In this document: positions 1 through 10,509 of the stretch, one piece after another | Layout: each line of letters starts with the position of its first letter | Position numbering within the stretch: the first letter of the stretch is position 1 | Source: Isoperla grammatica | Lineage: Eukaryota > Arthropoda > Insecta > Plecoptera > Perlodidae | DNA length: 64,000 nt | Direction: 5' to 3' | Assembly: GCA_945910005.1 (NCBI GenBank) | Contig: OX246737.1 | Coordinates: 84,723,414 to 84,787,413 of the forward strand | Translations under genes and position numbers: made by a program | Notes under the pieces: model-generated | Database searches by the model: none | Told to the model about the DNA's origin: nothing | What the model saw: the letters and a program-made list of their open reading frames with translations, nothing else

Positions 1-1851
1 AGGTATGAGCCGTCACTTTGGAACCACTCTGTCCTACCGTCCGACGACGTTCCCTTTCCTGACTTGGTCAGTCCGATCACGGTCCACGATGTAGTACGTG
101 CGCTGTCGTCGGGGCGGAATTCGGCGGCGGGAGGGGATGGCGTCACTCGGCTCATGCTGCGGAATGCACCTTCTGCCTTCCTCGTTCACCTTGCGTCCCT
201 ATTTACCGATTGCCTCCGTCTTGGCTACTTTCCCGAAGGTTTCCGTTCGGCTGTGGTGGTTATGATCCCCAAGCCACGCCAGCCTGCCACCGATCCGGCT
301 AGTTTCCGCCCGATCAGTCTTCTTAGCGTCGTTGGCAATACCCTGGAGAAAATAATTCAGACTCGGCTGGCAGCCTTTGCTGAGCATGCTGGCATCCTCC
401 CGGAGGAACAGGCGGGCTTCCGCCCCAGTCGCGGCGTGACTGATCCCGTTGCTCGACTTGTCTCGGATGCTACTACCGCACTCAACGCAGGTCACTGTGT
501 ACTGACTGCCTTCCTCGACATCTCTCGGGCTTTTGATAAGGTCTGGCACGACGGCCTAGTCTACAAACTCCTTCAGGTCGGGGTTCCCCTACTCATGGTC
601 CGCCTAATTCGTTCCTTTCTCACCGGCCGCACGGCGCGGGTTCGACTTGATGGCCATCTCTCGGCTCCGTTCCCTACTCGCGCCGGCGTCCCTCAAGGTT
701 CCTGCCTTTCTCCGTTGCTGTACCTCCTTTACTGCCATGATATACCAGTACCTCTCTCCCGGGGTGCCTCCGTTGGCCTGTACGCTGACGACACGGCGTA
801 CTGGTGCTCCCACCGTTCCGCGGCCGGGGCGTTCCGTGCCCTACAGCGCCTGCTCGCGGCCCTTCAACGCTGGATGTCTCGCTGGCGGGTGCTACCCAAT
901 GCCTCCAAAACACAACTTTTACTGTTTCGGCACCGACACAAGACCCAAAAGCTGTCCCAGAGGCCCTTTTGTCGCTCTATCTCGCCATGGGGTGTGCCCG
1001 TCTTTGTCTCCGCCACAGCCAAGTACCTTGGGGTGACCTTCTCCCCCACTCTGGACTGGGGGGCGCACACGCGGGATGTGTGTCTGCGTGCGAGGCAGCG
1101 GATGAATCTGCTCGTGCTGATTCGTGGGCGCTTTCGTGGCTGCAGTTTCCGTACACTCCGGCATACCTACCAGGTGTTCCTCCGCCCCCTCTTTGAGCAC
1201 GCCGCTGCTGCCCTCTCGCCCGTACTTGGTCGGCACTGTCTGCGGTACCTCTCCCTGGAGCGCCGCATCCTTCGTCGCATTGCCCGGCTGCACCCCTGGA
1301 CGCGCAACGAGGACGTGTACGCGCTCACCGAGGTCCCGCCCCTGTCCGACCGCCTCACTGCCCTCACCATCGCTTACGTCGCCCGCCTCCGAGCCCGTGG
1401 CCGCGATGCCCTCCTGGACCAGCTATACGCCCCCGGCGACGGCCATCGTCGGCTGCGGTTCCAGTACCCTCAACATGCTGACTACTTGACCGGGGATTGC
1501 CGGGCCGCGGTGACCTCGTTCGCGGGGGCCTCCAGGGCGTCGAGCCAGAGGACGCGGGGTGCTGTGCTGACTGTTGTGTTCGTGTGTTGTGCGCTCGCCT
1601 GTGACATGTCCATCTGGACATGTGTTTGTGTTTTTTTTTTTTTTAATTTTGTGTTTTCTTGTGTTTGTGTCTGCTCTTGTGACATCTCTGGACATGTGTT
1701 TGTGCATCCAACTGAATTCCCATCTGGACTTGTGTTTGTGTTTGTTTTGCGTGATTTGACTTGTCTTTGCGTTTATCACTTAATTTCCATTTATACGTTG
1801 TCTTTGTGTTTGCTCTGTGTGTATTGGTTTTTGTTAGCATTTTGTCTTTGA
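1..1851 (+). CDS. Jockey-like non-LTR retrotransposon reverse transcriptase (5' end outside window)
   Basis: The frame is open from base 1, so the true start lies upstream. The protein is a LINE ORF2 reverse transcriptase that would copy its own RNA at a nicked target. Visible motifs in order are FRPISLLS (about 303-326), EEQAGFRPSRG, FLDISRAFDKVWH, GVPQGSCLSPLLY and the catalytic YADDT at 781-795, followed by the thumb and a C-terminal region rich in Arg and Leu. No endonuclease is visible because the 5' part lies outside the window. Recognisable family sequence fades near base 1500. The remaining frame is Cys/Val/Phe-rich translation of a T/G-rich 3' region, so the stop at 1851 may not be the ancestral one. 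Jockey clade is a family-level judgement from the RT. The open RT suggests a fairly young copy. Confidence 0.85.
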   Translation, partial: RYEPSLWNHSVLPSDDVPFPDLVSPITVHDVVRALSSGRNSAAGGDGVTRLMLRNAPSAFLVHLASLFTDCLRLGYFPEGFRSAVVVMIPKPRQPATDPASFRPISLLSVVGNTLEKIIQTRLAAFAEHAGILPEEQAGFRPSRGVTDPVARLVSDATTALNAGHCVLTAFLDISRAFDKVWHDGLVYKLLQVGVPLLMVRLIRSFLTGRTARVRLDGHLSAPFPTRAGVPQGSCLSPLLYLLYCHDIPVPLSRGASVGLYADDTAYWCSHRSAAGAFRALQRLLAALQRWMSRWRVLPNASKTQLLLFRHRHKTQKLSQRPFCRSISPWGVPVFVSATAKYLGVTFSPTLDWGAHTRDVCLRARQRMNLLVLIRGRFRGCSFRTLRHTYQVFLRPLFEHAAAALSPVLGRHCLRYLSLERRILRRIARLHPWTRNEDVYALTEVPPLSDRLTALTIAYVARLRARGRDALLDQLYAPGDGHRRLRFQYPQHADYLTGDCRAAVTSFAGASRASSQRTRGAVLTVVFVCCALACDMSIWTCVCVFFFFNFVFSCVCVCSCDISGHVFVHPTEFPSGLVFVFVLRDLTCLCVYHLISIYTLSLCLLCVYWFLLAFCL

Positions 1852-2014
1852 ATTTGTCCTCTATCTGTTTCGGCTCTGCCCTTGTATTATTAGTCTCTGT
1901 ATCTGTCTTTGTTTTTGTGTATTAGGCTGCAGAGGGCCGTGTTGTGGCCCTATATCGGCCTTCTCGCCTCCGGGCGAGAAAACCACAATAAATTCAATTC
2001 AATTCAATTCAATT
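1500..2014 (+). mobile_element. LINE 3' end with hairpin and (AATTC)n tail
   Basis: The sequence after the conserved RT is T/G-rich and repeats the word TCTGGACATGTGTTTGTG. It ends in an 8-bp stem (1961-1968 pairing with 1973-1980, loop TCCG), then CACAATAA and a pentanucleotide tail (AATTC)4AATT at 1991-2014. A 3' stem-loop next to a short tandem tail is what a LINE reverse transcriptase typically recognises. I infer that this is the true 3' terminus of the element whose RT is upstream. Confidence 0.7.
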
Positions 2015-2348
2015 GGAAGGGTGCAATTAGTGTAGGCCTAGGCTGACAGCTATAGCTTACGACTATTTTCGCGCCGTCTTCCATACTGTGCTCAGTGCTC
2101 TGCAGGTGGATGCTCGTTCCGTTTCTTAAGCCTACTGGCTCGCGCTGGCTCACGCCGGCGCTCACTGGGTCCCAGCAGTCCCAGCATGTAACGGAATGCA
2201 ACCCAGATCTGCTCCGGACGTGACTTCTGCATGAGTACATGACCTTGGCACTTGCAGTTCGTTTCGTTAGTTCGCAAGGCTAACAACCCTGTCTATCGGC
2301 CGGCAACTCTTTTGTGACCAGTCTTATTTTAATCTGTTTTCGGGGAAA
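2015..2348. other. Putative 5' flank of the CGGBP1-like gene
   Basis: No ORF with family similarity is visible in this 334-bp stretch. It lies between the LINE tail and the start codon of the next gene, so it probably carries that gene's promoter and 5' leader. I could not identify a TATA box or other convincing element. Confidence 0.4.
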
Positions 2349-3113
2349 ATGCCAAAAATAAAAGTTAGTGTAAAAAAGCGCGCAGAAGAATTTGAGAAAG
2401 AGAGTTTTTACGTGAGAAATGGTACTATTCTTATATGCAAACATTGCGATTGCCGTCTTGAATATGAACGCAAAGACACCCTGTTAAAACATGTGGTGAG
2501 TGATGGTCACAAAAAGGCAAAGGCTAGAGGAGGGCAGAAGAGGCAGGCTTCTCTGCAAGAAAGCTTTGTAGCCGCGAAGAAAGCCAAGGATGACAAAGAA
2601 GAGTTTATTACGAACACAGTTGGGGCATTTTTAGAAGCGGGCATTGCACCTGAAAAGCTAGATCACCCCAGTTTACGGTCGTGGATGAGTATGTATGTGG
2701 CCGGAAGTGGTGATCTGCCATGTGCCAATACCATCAGGCGAAAATACGTCCCTTTGATCGGAGCAAATAAAGTTGAGGAAATAAAAAGTGCGGTTGCAGG
2801 TAAAGATGTCGTCATAATTTGTGATGAAACTACAGATAAAGCCGGTAATTGCGTGTTCAATATTCTGTTTCGCTTACTTGAGCCCACTGACAGACAAGAC
2901 GTGTTCCTTGCTGCATCTGTTGTGTTGGACACTGCCGACGGAAAAAGTTGCGCACAAGCTGTAATCAACACCCTCACGAAGTACGATGTTGCCTACGAGA
3001 GTTGTGTGGCGTTTTCAACAGATTCTGCTCGCTATATGACCACTTGCTACAACACACTTAGTGCGCTTGTTGGGGAAGACAACTTTATACACGTGCAGTG
3101 CTGGGCGCATAAG
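2349..3113 (+). CDS. CGGBP1-like / hAT-derived DNA-binding protein, exon 1
   Basis: Exon 1 encodes about 255 residues. A BED-like C2H2 finger near residues 27-56 (CKHC, then paired His in HVVSDGH) is followed by a Lys-rich linker and the start of a hAT transposase-like core (ICDETTD, AFSTDSARYM, QCWAHK). The exon ends AAG at a GTAGGC donor at 3114, phase 0, and continues in frame at 4510. The family is that of vertebrate CGGBP1-like proteins, which derive from hAT transposases and bind DNA. Neither exon contains a stop or frameshift, which is unusual in this window. It may be a live hAT element or a domesticated gene. I did not find hAT terminal repeats around it. Confidence 0.8.
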
Positions 3114-4509
3114 GTAGGCTGGGCAAGGCCTATTTTAATATTATTTACTTATGTGTTATTTTACTTAGTTATGCTAGTTTTATTATGCCTCAGAATTGAA
3201 CATCTACTAGGCCTAGACTTCATTCTGCACATTCTACACACAAACAAATGTACAGCCTTTAGGTACAGAGCCTAAAAAAGTGCGAACCCCTAAAATATCG
3301 TCTACAACAGGGTTGTTTGGCAGCCGATTTTCGCCGTCAATGGTAGGGGCCTACATCACGAAATAAATATATATATGAGGGTATTCATTTATTGCACAAT
3401 AACATAGGAATACATTCCAGTCACTTTATTTAATATAATGAACCCGTTTTTAATTAAGTAGGTTAGACCTATACTAACTCAAGTTAATTGACATTATCAT
3501 AAACAAACACAAAACAAGGAGGGCTCCCATTAATTTACAGTATTTACTAGGGCTGCCCTTTGACATCGATGTTTCGATTCGATGTTGATGTCGCGGACAA
3601 ATTTTTAGACATCGGTGTGATTGTTGACATGGAACCAAAAAAAAATCGAGTTTGAAACACGTTTCTCCCTGGCGGCGTTTTAGATTGGCACTACGAACGC
3701 ATGATGCGTTCGCCGACTGCATTACCTTCCACTGTGAAATAATTCGAAATACGAGACAACTTGCAACCTGTCACGCTAAGGGCCCCCCCCCCCCCCCTCT
3801 CCCCCAACAAGACTAACGCGTGTATATTTTCATATTACATTTTTCGAGAAATGTTGCCATGTTCTATATTGCATTGGTCTATTCAACTTGATGTGGTTAA
3901 TAAGCCCCGTGTATTTGCTGCTGCTGTTCCTAACCACTACTTTCGTTACGCCTATTCTTTCGCCTCGACATAACACGAGACCGAAGCGAAAACTGACATT
4001 TGCCTAGTCCGGTGAACGCAGCCGTGCACACGTAGAGTGCGACTGAAAGGGATGCTGGTCCGCTGGGCCTCGGGAGTCGGGCTTTGACGAAGTCGTGACC
4101 AAGATTGTTGAGTTGTCTGACGAGTTAGCGATGGTTGGGGGGGGGGGGGGGGGGGTAGGTTGACGGGAGCGGTGGCCAGCGAGCTTTCTACAAATAGCCA
4201 GTATCGCGATTCGCGTCGCACGCGAGTAAAGACAAGTTTTAGCGCTGCGCACGGCCAGGCGACGTATTATTTGGACTTTTTTCGATTCGATCGCAACGTG
4301 ATGTCTAAATTTTCAATCCGACATCAATTTACAAATATTAAGTCGAACGGCAGCCTTAGTATTTACTAACGGATTTATTTGCAACAAAACAAAATCCATG
4401 TTACAATTAATTGTGCCATTCATTATCCATATTATTAACATTTTGCCACAAGTAAATGGTCGCAGCCAGTTCTTTTGCTCCTTTTTTACAACGCATTTTT
4501 CTTTCATAG
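3114..4509 (+). other. Intron of the CGGBP1-like gene
   Basis: GT..AG intron of 1396 bp, phase 0. Most of its length is a non-autonomous hAT insertion at 3548-4358; the remainder is AT-rich with no ORF of note. Without the insertion it would be about 577 bp. Confidence 0.75.
3548..4358. mobile_element. Non-autonomous hAT element (811 bp) with 8-bp target duplication
   Basis: The left end TAGGGCTGCC and right end GGCAGCCTTA form inverted termini, with further imperfect inverted similarity inward over about 60 bp (for example around TTTAGACATC on both sides). The element is flanked by the perfect 8-bp duplication GTATTTAC at 3540-3547 and 4359-4366. TAGGG-type ends with 8-bp duplications are the hAT signature. 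It carries a long poly-C run near 3782 and a poly-G run near 4138 and no transposase. A hAT element elsewhere must have moved it. Confidence 0.85.
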
Positions 4510-5520
4510 ATAAACTTGGTTGGTCAGCTGTGGCAGAACCACCTCGAGGAATTAAATGCTGCCGTGGCAAAAGTGAAAAGTGCCTTTCTCAACACGCGAA
4601 AGCGTAAACACAAATATCTGGAATTTTTGCGGAACAAGTATGAAGCAGATACGAACAAAATAAAATTGTTCCCCATGCCCGTGCTGACCAGGTGGAATAG
4701 CTGGTTCCACTCGGTGACATACCTGTCAACACACCTGGCTGACATAATAGAATTTATGAACCAGATGTCAGCCGAAAATGCAGGTGTAACCTACCTGAAA
4801 ACCATCTCAGCGGACCTTACTGCAACAACACAGATGCAAGCAACATTTGTTGCAGACAACTGTGCTACAATGGTGGAGCTGATAGAAGTACTGGAGGGTA
4901 ACTCTTACCCAACAGCTCACATACTAGACACTAGGCTAGATACACTTGAACACAAGTTAGGTTTACTGGCTGAAGGAGTCTTCAATGAAGAATTCAACCA
5001 GAAGCATAGTAGAATGTTGGCATTGAAAAAAGCTCAGCTAAAATCTCAGTGTGAGCTTGTGGCTCAAACAAGCCTTACCAAGTTAAAAAACCTGAGGGCC
5101 AACGACCCTGCACACGCTGCCTACAAATCCATTGGTAAATTATTTAATCCCGGCAACATCAGCAGAATGGCGGTAACCACACAGCAAGCCGAAATTCGAG
5201 GCCTGCTCAAGAATCTGCCTGGCACTGCAACCAGCCAGAACACCTTTCCAGATTTTCTTGCAGGGTATTTGAAATTGAAAGAGCTCGTCTTGGAGGAACA
5301 GAGTAAGCCAGACACACACCACATTGATGTATGCAAGCTGCTTTGTTCCATCAAGGCAGAGTATCCTATGTTTACCACCAGAGCGTTGAAGGCAATATGG
5401 TTGCCAACAAGTGTTGACGCCGAACGCTCGTTTTCGCGATATTCCCTGGTTGTTTCGGACCGACGCAGAAGCCTCAAGCCCGAAAATGCTGAAATCTGCA
5501 CAATGGTGGCCTTCAAGTAG
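4510..5520 (+). CDS. CGGBP1-like / hAT-derived protein, exon 2 (hAT dimerisation domain)
   Basis: The acceptor TTTCATAG ends at 4509 and the reading frame joins exon 1 without loss; the joint region matches the conserved hAT segment after the AHK motif. The exon encodes 336 residues and a TAG stop. Features are LTRWNSW (the hAT-specific RW signature) near 4684 and the C-terminal dimerisation region with VDAERSFSRYS near 5415, where hAT families usually read AERxFS. Polyadenylation signals AATAAA follow at 5539 and 5603. Total protein length is about 590 residues, a normal size for this family. The upstream GTAGGC donor and phase 0 support a genuine intron. Confidence 0.8.
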   Translation: MNLVGQLWQNHLEELNAAVAKVKSAFLNTRKRKHKYLEFLRNKYEADTNKIKLFPMPVLTRWNSWFHSVTYLSTHLADIIEFMNQMSAENAGVTYLKTISADLTATTQMQATFVADNCATMVELIEVLEGNSYPTAHILDTRLDTLEHKLGLLAEGVFNEEFNQKHSRMLALKKAQLKSQCELVAQTSLTKLKNLRANDPAHAAYKSIGKLFNPGNISRMAVTTQQAEIRGLLKNLPGTATSQNTFPDFLAGYLKLKELVLEEQSKPDTHHIDVCKLLCSIKAEYPMFTTRALKAIWLPTSVDAERSFSRYSLVVSDRRRSLKPENAEICTMVAFK

Positions 5521-5544
5521 ACTCTTTCCATCTTACATAATAAA

Positions 5545-6365
5545 CTCTTTCATTATTTTAACGACATCCGTTGTGTTTGTTTTTGTATTGTGCTTTGCAG
5601 TGAAATAAAAAGATAAAAACGAAGTACTGTCTCCACGACCCACTTATTTAAGTGTGATTCCTGAATTGATCGTTTTTTTTTTTTTTGCTTGTTATTTGTC
5701 TTTTGAAAAATAACACCGCCAAAACGCGAAATTCATATTTTGAAAAACGAAATTTGTGAAAAAATAAAACCATTTCTGTAGGGCTCTATACATATTACAT
5801 ATTAGATATTATATAATACCTGTCAAAACCTCTATAATTTCTGATTTAGCTAAGTATCTTTATAAAAAGAACACCTAAAAACTGTATATTTTATATTATT
5901 GTCAAAGATTTTGTATAAGGAGATTATAAATGTAAAATAAAAATGATATGTATAACAAATAATGACATTCTTAGGCCTACTAATGGATTACTAATGGATT
6001 AATATTTTTAATACTCTTACCAAATTATTATCTTGCTTCATTTCTTTTTATCTTCACATAAATGCCCCGCCACAAGACTGTTTTCTTACTGGGGCATTCA
6101 AACTATTCTCTATAACATGTACATGTGTAACCACTATGAAATAAATCTGAAAAAATCTGAAATCTGGTCTTGCGCTTATGAACGTCTACAGAGTCGACGT
6201 GTGTGTTGAACGTGTAATGAATAGATTTGGTGGGCGAAAGAACAGAAAAATTGACTTTATCATTTGAAACGTGTTTTTTGACAAGTAAAGAAATTAAAAA
6301 AAAAATTCCACAGTCGATTACCCCCCCCCCCCCCCCCCCCTCACTGGAATCCCGGATCCGCCCTT
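5545..6365. other. AT-rich non-coding region
   Basis: The stretch holds poly-T and TATA-rich sequence and a long C run near 6321-6340. The right edge (near 6345-6365), read on the minus strand as CAAGGGCGGATCC, resembles the CAGGGGCGGATCC-type ends seen in some hAT repeats, but I could not find a matching second end. No gene is supported. Confidence 0.4.
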
Positions 6366-8698
6366 GATCGTGCCTCAGTGTTGCCGCACTTACTAGTAAC
6401 GTTAATTCTGCTGTCGGGTGATATACAACTAAACCCAGGGCCACAATCGCCCATGTTGGATACTTACTATCAGAACGTGTGCAGTCTCAAAAATAAATTC
6501 ACTGATTGCGTCTCTGACTGGCATGTGCTCACTCGGTTTGATATTGTTGCTTTTACAGAAACTAAACTGAACTGTGTGGTTACGTCGTCGATACTGAGAT
6601 CCCAATATCATCCGAAGTCAATATTTTCCGTCGCGACAGAACTTCTCGTGGTGGTGGAGTGTTGTTAGGTGTGAACTTGGAAGTGGCCATGTAGAGCTAG
6701 GAAGGAACTCAACCGTGATTGTGAAATTGTGTGGGCTGAAGTGTGCATTCCTGGTAATAAACTGTTAGTTGGCTGCTACTACAGACCCCCTAGCAGCCCA
6801 ATTTCATCCCTTGAGGCCTGTTTCGATTATGTCCTTGCGGCTCTTGGACATGGCAGAGTATTACTTTTCGGTGATTTTAATCTGGGAATAAAGTGGACCT
6901 CAATCGAGACTGGTTCAGTCAGTAATACTACGGACGGCTGGTTCATGGATAATTTCATCTACGGCCTTGGTCTTCAACAACTGATTCTGCACCCTACACA
7001 AAACTCGGCAACGCTGGATCTTGTGTTGACGAACTTCAAGCCTGACACTGTCACTGTTACACCGAGTCGGAACATCTGCGAGTCTGACCACCAGTCACTG
7101 GACACCTCACTCTCGCTACCTGCCCCTGGCCCTTGGCGCCTGCTAGACCCACCCCCTCGCATTGTACTCCCTGCCTTGGCAACAACTTGCAGAGCTCGAC
7201 GTAAACAAAGCAGTGCAACTCTTCACAGAATGGATTCACAACATCGTCGCGGAATTTGTACCCTTGTGTGAAATTAAATCCACAAAGTTTCCGGTTTGGA
7301 TGACTGACCGCTCTAAAAATGCGTTGACTGACAAGAACAAGTGTTGGTATTTGTGGAAACATTCTGGTAGTGAGTGCGCAGGAACGTCGCACGTATTAGA
7401 ATGCTCGTAAACTTGCGAAAGCAGCCACTAGGAAGGACTACAAGGACTACACTGACAAAATTACAAGTGAGGCAGCGTAAAATCCTAAAAGATTTGGTCG
7501 CTAATTAATTCACGGACGAAGACTGAACGAATTCCCCTCGAAATCCGCACGGATGAGAAGACAGCATCTGATCATCAACGTCCTATTCTGTTCAATGACC
7601 ACTTTGTTAGTAATTTTTCGACGCCTACATCGCATCCAATAGCGTCGCCGCTGAAATCCAAGTGTTCCTTCTCTCTTGCGTCGCTTTCCACCGATGGGAG
7701 GGAAATATTTTACTTAATTTCTAAGCTATTTCCTCGTCGTGCTACTGCCCCTGACAACATTAGTGCAGTATTTATCAAGCAAATGGCAGCTCAATTAGCT
7801 TCTCCTCTGTCTATTCTATTCAACAAAATCTTTTCCTCGAGGGTTTTTCTGGACGCTTGGAAATTTGCAAATGTGGTTCCCATTTTAAAATCAGGGGACA
7901 AGAAACTCGTGAATAATTATAGGCCTATTTCTCTTCTTCCTATTTTGTCTACGATCTGCGAAAGAGATATACACAAGCGTCTTTTAAAGTTTACACTTCC
8001 GTATCTCTCACAAATTCAACACGTTTTATGCTAGCAACTCCTATCAGACCAACCTTGTCATGCTACAAGAGGCAGCCATAGCGACTATTGATGCTGGTGA
8101 TCAACTCAACGTTGCATTTATTGATTTCGGCAAAGCGTTCGATTCTGTAAGTCATAGGCCCTTATTGTACAAAATTGAACATCGTTTGGGAATTCATGGC
8201 AATTTCCTGGCACTAATTACTAGTTTTCTTAGTAATCGTCATCAACGAGTTGTGATTAGTGTATCCGAGTCTGGCTGGGTCATGGTGATCTCTGGGGTCC
8301 CCCAAGGAAGCTTCTTGGCCCCCTTCTCTTCACACTCTTCATGGATGATATAAGCGACCTAGTTGACTCTCAGATATGCTATTTCCTCCTATACGCTGAC
8401 GACTGCGCACTCTTAAAACGTATCAGGAATGCCTGTGACGTCATCACGCTTCAGCGCGGTCTTGACTTGTTCGGCCATTGATGCACCGACTGGGAGTTGA
8501 ACCCTAACCCTACGAAATGTTCTGTTCTCTCCATCTCTACGACTACCAGCTTGGCGGTGAAATGATGCGGCGAGTCAATGAGCAACGTGACTTGGGAGTA
8601 ACTGTAGACGGTAACTGACGGTACTGTTTGTGGACCACGTCGACAAAGTCACCTCCGAAGCCATGCATCTCTTGAGAATGGTGTACCGTTTCACCGAA
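6366..8698 (+). pseudogene. Degraded APE-type LINE (CR1/L2-like) with 2A-like leader
   Basis: Pieces of one ORF2 appear in order, broken by frameshifts and stops. They are the 2A-like motif (6417-6443), the endonuclease N-terminus (YYQNVCSLKNKF, TETKLN; 6450-6660), the endonuclease core (YRPPSS, GDFNLG, SDHQS; 6729-7271), the RT start (VVPILKSGDK, NNYRPISLLP; 7783-8034), the RT middle (FIDFGKAFDSVSH, GVPQGS; 8060-8353) and YADDCALL near 8393. The RT end is lost at an ATT microsatellite. The protein would nick and copy at its target. At least four frame breaks make this copy inactive. The clade label rests on motif style only. Confidence 0.8.
6390..6443 (+). other. 2A-like ribosome-skipping peptide motif in a LINE
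   Basis: A hydrophobic run LLVTLILLSG is followed by DIQLNPGP immediately before the endonuclease domain. The 2A consensus is D(V/I)ExNPGP. This copy keeps D-I, N-P-G and the final P but has Gln where Glu is usual. 2A-like leaders are known in some APE-type LINEs of invertebrates and in trypanosome L1Tc, where the ribosome fails to form the Gly-Pro bond. The motif and position match; activity of this copy is inference. Confidence 0.7.
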
Positions 8699-8795
<97 letters not shown>

Positions 8796-8797
8796 TT
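8699..8797. repeat. (ATT)n microsatellite
   Basis: About 33 ATT units with one interruption (TTAATT near 8722). It lies where the LINE upstream loses similarity. ATT tracts recur at LINE 3' ends in this window (for example 29338-29383), so it could be a LINE tail. The poly-Ile and poly-Tyr ORFs across it are artefacts. Confidence 0.9.
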
Positions 8798-8916
8798 ATT
8801 GTTGCAATACATACAAACTCGGTCAAAACCGGCATAAACATGTTGTACGGACACAAATGTAAAGTATTTCCATGTGTTTACCTTATTAAAATCTACTTAG
8901 AACTATTTAATATATC

Positions 8917-9650
8917 TTCTTCTTCTTCTTCTTCTTCTGCTTCTCAAATGCCCACATTTGGCTATACTACTTAATATATCATTGTATTTGTCCACATTAT
9001 TTTTTCCAAACCGAACTGTGGATGCTATGTACGGTCGTGGCCGATTTGTACTCATCCCAGCATTCGCTCTTTGTACGGTGGAAACCACGAAAACCACCAT
9101 CGGGATGGAGAACTTCTTGAAGTCTTCATTCTTCTTAGTTCAAAAATTTTCGCACTATCCTACACGTGTTCAAAATAATTGCTTTTTGCATCTCGATGTA
9201 TATGTTCGGTTGGAGACCAATTAGTTTAATACTGTCATGGAGTTTACGTGGAACAATGCCATTTGCTGATATAATTAACGGTATAATAGTTACATTATTC
9301 TGCTTCCACAACCTTTTTATTTCAATTGATAATTCCTCATATCTGTTTATCTTTTCCCGCCAAGTTGTCTCTACATTGTGGCATAAAGGGACGGCAACAT
9401 CAATTTAAATCGTTTCTTGTTTCTTCTTGTCAATAAATATAATATCCGGTCTATTGTGATGTATGGTTTGGTCTGTAATAACTGCCCGGTCGTAATATAA
9501 TTTGTAGTCTTTACTATCTAATACCTTTTCAGGCTTGTATTTGTAATACGCAGTGGTTGTGTTTATAAGTTTATACTTCATGGCTAATTTTTGATGTACA
9601 ATGTTTGCAACTTGGTTATGCCTATGAAGATAATCTGTTATTATTATTAT
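8917..9650 (-). pseudogene. 3' remnant of a LINE with restriction-like endonuclease (R2/R4-type)
   Basis: Read on the minus strand from about 9640 to the stop at 9135-9137, the sequence encodes the C-terminal part of a reverse transcriptase with HNRPDIIFIDKK, then IDVAVP and a tail matching IKRLWK and ILNTCRIVRKFL. The RPD followed about a dozen residues later by an acidic residue is the PD-(D/E)XK arrangement of site-specific LINE endonucleases. A stop codon at about 9405 breaks the frame just before IDVAVP. The 3' part ends in a GAA-type tail (8919-8938 on the plus strand as TTC units). A second copy lies at 57640-57940. Confidence 0.7.
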
Positions 9651-9658
9651 TATTGTGG

Positions 9659-10096
9659 TTAAAAGGCACAAAACATCTGGGTTATCAGTGTCTTTGGTGT
9701 AATAAATTGGTCATAATTGGGAAATGATCGCTTTGTTCTTTTAGTGCTAAAATTAGATGGTTTTACATTATTAAGAAGAGTCAGGTTGTGAGATATTAAA
9801 ACCTCTTCTATTAAAACACCCCTTAGATTGCATGTTCTGCTTCTCCATAAAACACTGTGTGTATTAAAATCTCCAAGAATAATAAAAAGACGCGGTAGTT
9901 GATTTAAAAGATTTGTGACTCGAGTTTTAGATATCACAGTCTGGGGTGGGAGATAAACGTTGCATAGAGTAACTGGGCTGGGAAAAGCTACTCTGACAGC
10001 TACCGCCTGCAAAGGTGTTGTGAGAGGCAAGTGTTCTGCATAGATGCTGTCGTGGATGATAGAAGCAACTCCTCCCTGAGCCCGTTCTCCCGAGTC
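9659..10096 (-). pseudogene. Jockey-like LINE ORF2 endonuclease domain (3' piece)
   Basis: On the minus strand this encodes the middle of an APE-type endonuclease: AQGGVASIIHDS, CNVYLPP, then ILGDFNTHSVLW, where the GDFN motif holds catalytic residues. The frame continues without loss into the piece at 10306-10500 once the inserted repeat at 10097-10305 is ignored (residues FRFDD and SGERAQGG meet at the junction). The coding sequence stops at about 9659, next to an ATT microsatellite and the unrelated LINE remnant. There is no RT, so this is a truncated copy. Confidence 0.75.
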
Positions 10097-10305
10097 GTCG
10101 AGTTGAGTTGAGTTTATTGGGTTTAAGGGCGCTTCAACCAGTTAGGTCATTTTGCGCCACCAAGATAATGTAACTCGTAACTTATTGTTTTATTGCATGA
10201 TTGATTTATGGGGCTTAACGTCTCATATTTATGCAACGATGGCTAATCGAGACGATGAGCGGGTGATAATGAAGATGAGAAAGATGATAATGAAGGATAA
10301 AGTCA
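10097..10305 (+). mobile_element. SINE-like repeat, copy 1 (truncated), inside a LINE
   Basis: Begins TTGAGTTTATTGGG, followed by block B (CGCTTCAACCAGTTAGGTC) and block A (GGGGCTTAACGTCTC, then GGCTAATCGAGACGATGAG). It ends in an A/G-rich GATAATGAAG repeat. It splits the LINE endonuclease reading frame, with imperfect flanking words AGTCGTCGA and AGTCATCAA that look like a diverged target duplication. At least nine other copies or pieces occur in the window. Confidence 0.75.
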
Positions 10306-10500
10306 TCAAATCTGAAAATGTATAGCCACGTAGCCTTGAGTTGTTGGTAGTTTTAAAATGGGTTTCCTGCAGACATAAATAAGAATAAAATAGTGAGGTT
10401 TTACTTGGAGGTTGATCTCTTCGGGCCGCGAAAAATAACCTCTAACGTTTGACTGCAGTAAAACATCCGTGTGAAAACTTTAATAAAACTTGGATCTTAC
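10306..10500 (-). pseudogene. Jockey-like LINE ORF2 N-terminus
   Basis: The minus strand encodes an N-terminal endonuclease segment reading QSNVRGYFSRPEEINL and later QGYVAIHF, matching the QWNxRG...EEI start typical of jockey-like ORF2 proteins. Substitutions at usually conserved positions suggest decay. It lies directly downstream, in LINE orientation, of the ORF1-like piece at 10510-10892, giving the expected ORF1-ORF2 order. Confidence 0.6.
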
Positions 10501-10509
10501 GTTAAGTTT

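Noticed and set aside
1167..1779. Several minus-strand ORFs over the first LINE
   Set aside because: They are antisense shadows of the GC-rich RT coding sequence.
6320..6365. hAT end next to the 2A LINE
   Set aside because: CAAGGGCGGATCC resembles a hAT terminus, but no partner end or 8-bp duplication was found.
8543..8974. Poly-Ile and poly-Tyr ORFs
   Set aside because: They are translations of the ATT microsatellite.
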